Positions 61,760 through 64,000 of a DNA stretch of 64,000 nt are shown piece after piece. The stretch spans positions 51,382 through 115,381 of the forward strand of contig CAMPJJ010000003.1 of NCBI GenBank assembly GCA_946886855.1, read 5' to 3'. Position 1 is the stretch's first letter. The number at the start of each line of letters is the position of its first letter. Below the pieces are notes generated by a model. That model was not told the origin of the DNA. It saw only the letters and a list, made by a program, of their open reading frames with translations, and made no database searches. Made by a program: the position numbers and the translations under genes. Origin of the DNA: an uncultured Roseateles sp. (GTDB lineage: Bacteria; Pseudomonadota; Gammaproteobacteria; Burkholderiales; Burkholderiaceae).

Positions 61760-62764
61760 TCAGGGGGTGTTGGATTCGAGTTGGTCGAACAGGCGCTGCA
61801 CGGTGTCCGCGTCCGGCGGCGTGGCGCCGCGCTGCAGGCAGGCGGCGGAGCCGGCCGCGAGCGCCGCATGCAGATGCGCGCGCAGCGGCCGCTCCGGATG
61901 CCGGTGCAGGCTGTGCAGCAGGCCGGCGACCGCGGCGTCGCCCGCGCCGACGGTGTCGGCGACGCTCACTGCCGGCGCGCGGGCCATGCAGGCCGCGTCG
62001 CCGCGCGACAGGTAGGCCACGCCGCCGCCGCGCGTCAGCAGGTAGAGCGCGTCCGGATTGAACGCGCGCAGCCGAGTCATCGCGTCATCGAGCGCGAGCT
62101 CGGGGAACAGGCCGCGCAGGTCGTCGTCGGAGACCTTGATCACATCGGCCAGCCCGCACATGCGGCGCAGCGTCGGCGCGTAGCCGTGCGCCATCAGCTT
62201 GCGGAAGTTGGGGTCGTAGCTGATGGCCACGCCCTGCCCCTTCAGGCGCTCCGCCAGCGCGACGAGCCGCGAGGCCAGCGGCTCGCGCGCCAGGCTGATG
62301 CCGCCGAAGTGCGCGCGCCGCGCAGCGCCGGCCCATCCGGCGGGCAACGCGTCCGGATCGAAGTGCAGGTCGGCGCTGTCGCCGCCGACGAAGAAGTAGC
62401 GCGGCGGCTCGCCCTGCTCGACGATGGCCAGCAGCGGCGCACGCTCGACCTGCTGCAGCAGCCGCGTGTCCAGCCCGACGGCCGCGCTGGCCCGCACGAG
62501 TTCGTCGCCGAACAGGTCGCGGCTCACCGCGCCGGCGAAGGCCGTGCGGCCGCCCAGCGCCGCCAGCGCGCGGGCCACGTTCCAGGTCGAGCCGCCGACG
62601 CGGCTGATCCATTGATCGGGCGCCTGCTGCAGCATGTCCGTCAGCGCTTCGCCGATGCACAGCAGCTCGGGGGCGTCGGACATCGCTGCGGACATCGCTG
62701 CGGACGTGGCTCCGGACGTGGCTCCGGACGTGGCTTCACGCATCGCGGGCTCCTTGATCGACAC
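61760..62764 (-). CDS. PfkB family carbohydrate kinase (fructokinase-like)
   Basis: 334 residues of the ribokinase fold: LLCIGEALTDML and GGSTWNVARALAALGGRTAF at the N-terminus, SDDDLRGLFPE (anion region) and DTVGAGDAAVAGLL with the catalytic Asp near 270. The N-terminus has a tandem ATSGATSGATSAAMSAAM run coded by 12-bp repeats (62679-62738). The start at 62764 overlaps the AGE gene by 29 bases; ATG at 62743 (MREATSG) is an alternative. It probably phosphorylates fructose released by the isomerase next to it. Confidence 0.9.
   Translation of the reverse strand: MSIKEPAMREATSGATSGATSAAMSAAMSDAPELLCIGEALTDMLQQAPDQWISRVGGSTWNVARALAALGGRTAFAGAVSRDLFGDELVRASAAVGLDTRLLQQVERAPLLAIVEQGEPPRYFFVGGDSADLHFDPDALPAGWAGAARRAHFGGISLAREPLASRLVALAERLKGQGVAISYDPNFRKLMAHGYAPTLRRMCGLADVIKVSDDDLRGLFPELALDDAMTRLRAFNPDALYLLTRGGGVAYLSRGDAACMARAPAVSVADTVGAGDAAVAGLLHSLHRHPERPLRAHLHAALAAGSAACLQRGATPPDADTVQRLFDQLESNTP
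62679..62738. repeat. Five tandem copies of a 12-bp unit
   Basis: Two copies of GACATCGCTGCG and three of GACGTGGCTCCG-like units, in frame in the N-terminus of the PfkB gene. They end at the stop of the AGE gene. Confidence 0.85.
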
Positions 62765-64000
62765 GCCGCATGCCGACGCCGTCCAGCACGTCGACGATGT
62801 CGTAGCACGCGCCCATCGTGTGGTAGTCGACCTTGCCGGGCGGGCTCTTCTCGTCGCTGTACTTGCGGTTCTCGCCGTCGAGGATCCGGTACCACGCGCC
62901 GTGCGCGTGATCGACGAAGTGCGTCCAGCTGTAGGCCCACAGGCGCTGGTACCAGTCCCAGTAGACCCCGTCGCCGGTGCGCGCGGCCAGGCGGGCGGCG
63001 GCGGCGGCGCTCTCGGCCTGCACCCAGAAGTACTTGTCGGGATCGCAGATGCTCAGGTCCGGCGCCAGCGAATAGCAGAGTCCGCCGTGTCCGGCGTCCC
63101 AGCCGTGCCGCACGGCGACGAGGAACAGCTTGGTCGCGGTCGGCAGCACCCAGCCGAGGTCCTGGTCGAGGTGTTCGGCGCGCGCTTCGAGTTGCAGCAG
63201 CAGCTTGGTCCACTCGGTGAAGTGGCCGGGCTGGTAGCCCCAGGGACGGAAGAGATTGGCGGGATCGTCCCGGTTGTACAGCCAGTCCGGCTGCCAGTGC
63301 GCGTCGTAGTGCTCCCAGATCAGGCCCCCGCAGCGTTCGGCCTGGCGGCGGGTGATGTGCTGCGCCAGCAGCGCGGCGCGCGCGAGGTAGCGCCGCTCGC
63401 CGGTCGCGTCGAAGGCGGCCAGCAGCGCCTCGCACGCATGCATGTTGGCGTTCTGGCCGCGGTACGGCGACAGCACGTGCCACTGCGGGCTCGCCTCGTC
63501 GGCGTAGAGGCCGGCGGCCTCGTCCCAGAAGCGCTCCTCCATCAGCGCGAAGGTCTCGGCGATCCACGGCCGGGCCTCATCCACGCCGGCCATCGCCGCA
63601 TGCGCGTAGGCCAGCAGCACGAAGGCCAGGCCGTAGGCGTGCCGCGTGCCGTCCAGCACCTGCGCCTGGCCGTCGCGCCAATCGAGCAGCCACGCGTAAC
63701 CGCGCAGCGCGTCGTCGAAATGCGCCTCGCGCAGGAATCGCACCCCGTGCCGCACGCCGTCCAGGTAAGCCGTGTCGCCGAAGCGCCGGTAGGCCATCGC
63801 GTAGGTGAACACGAAGCGCGTGCTGCTCACCAGATGCCGCTGATGCGCGTCGTAAACGCTGCCGTCGTCCCTGAAGCAGTGGAAGAAGCCGCCGCTCGGA
63901 TCGACGCAGCGCGGATGGTAGAAGTCCATCGTGTGCCGCGCGTGCGCGAGCAGCACCTCGCGGGAACGGAAGTCGGGCAGGTCGGGGGCTGGGGCTGGGG
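62736..64000 (-). CDS. AGE-family sugar epimerase/isomerase, 5' end outside the window
   Basis: The 406 residues from the GTG at 63956, plus 14 more codons open to the window end (PDLPDFRSRE just before it), follow the N-acylglucosamine 2-epimerase/mannose isomerase family: an (alpha/alpha)6 barrel with TMDFYHPRCVDPSGGFFHCF at the start, GLIWEHYDAHWQPDWLYN, FRPWGYQPGHFTEWTKLLLQ and GGLCYSLAPDLSICDPDKYF. His residues in EHYDAH and GHFTEW are the likely catalytic pair. Mannose isomerase interconverts mannose and fructose. The family N-terminus normally includes the PDFRSRE part, so the true start lies beyond 64000. Confidence 0.9.
   Translation of the reverse strand, partial: PAPAPDLPDFRSREVLLAHARHTMDFYHPRCVDPSGGFFHCFRDDGSVYDAHQRHLVSSTRFVFTYAMAYRRFGDTAYLDGVRHGVRFLREAHFDDALRGYAWLLDWRDGQAQVLDGTRHAYGLAFVLLAYAHAAMAGVDEARPWIAETFALMEERFWDEAAGLYADEASPQWHVLSPYRGQNANMHACEALLAAFDATGERRYLARAALLAQHITRRQAERCGGLIWEHYDAHWQPDWLYNRDDPANLFRPWGYQPGHFTEWTKLLLQLEARAEHLDQDLGWVLPTATKLFLVAVRHGWDAGHGGLCYSLAPDLSICDPDKYFWVQAESAAAAARLAARTGDGVYWDWYQRLWAYSWTHFVDHAHGAWYRILDGENRKYSDEKSPPGKVDYHTMGACYDIVDVLDGVGMRRVDQGARDA

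Noticed and set aside
1..64000. tRNA, rRNA, riboswitch, IS element, attachment site or replication origin
   Set aside because: None was recognised on either strand. Without a covariance-model search, small RNAs cannot be excluded.

Overview
The window is a GC-rich chromosomal segment (clearly above 65% G+C by eye) from a Gram-negative bacterium. A Hrp2-class type III secretion system (T3SS), an AraC/TPR regulator of the HrpB/HrpX kind, a PEP-CTERM protein and an AqpS-type ars operon together suggest a plant- or soil-associated betaproteobacterium of the Burkholderiales, possibly close to Roseateles/Mitsuaria. The genus is inference only.

Layout. 0-7.8 kb: a metallopeptidase (5' end outside the window) and a transglutaminase-like gene, a DUF2789 protein, an unusual 529-residue protein with an oxygenase-like HxD...H pattern, a single-domain response regulator, a YihY/BrkB membrane protein, and an aldehyde-responsive pair (YqhD-like dehydrogenase plus AraC/YqhC-like activator). 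7.8-14.6 kb: an RHS polymorphic-toxin locus on the minus strand. It has a 1,881-residue exported RHS protein with a Cys-rich repeat block inserted in its core, a lower-GC toxin tip, a translationally coupled pentapeptide-repeat protein (candidate immunity), and a broken duplicate of the Cys-rich block. 15-17.8 kb: another receiver protein and an arsR-arsC-aqpS-arsH operon with a perfect operator.

17.8-60.4 kb: a large T3SS island. Operon 1 (plus strand, 22.1-30.3 kb): GNAT-sctU-sctV-sctP-sctQ-sctR-sctS-hpaA-like-hpaB-like. Operon 2 (minus strand, 52.7-40.3 kb): small Met-rich protein-sctC-sctD-two probable co-chaperones-two paralogous small proteins-harpin-like, then a 129-bp palindrome, then hrpB1-sctI-sctJ-sctK-sctL-sctN-sctO-sctT. 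The two operons point at each other across about 10 kb of unrelated genes (tricorn protease, metallo-hydrolase, oxidoreductase and azoreductase with LysR regulators, PEP-CTERM protein). Around the island lie an HrpB/HrpX-like activator, a HrpG-like regulator, a lytic transglycosylase and several candidate secreted proteins.

Regulation ties the island together. I found five plant-inducible-promoter (PIP) boxes, TTCGB-N15-TTCGB, each with a -10-like hexamer about 31 bases downstream. They precede the GNAT/sctU operon, the sctC operon, the transglycosylase gene, a coiled-coil protein gene and, most strikingly, a SET-domain protein gene at 59.4-60.3 kb, which becomes a good candidate for a new T3SS effector. 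The window ends with part of a sugar-uptake locus: ABC substrate-binding protein, PfkB kinase and an AGE-family isomerase cut by the window edge.
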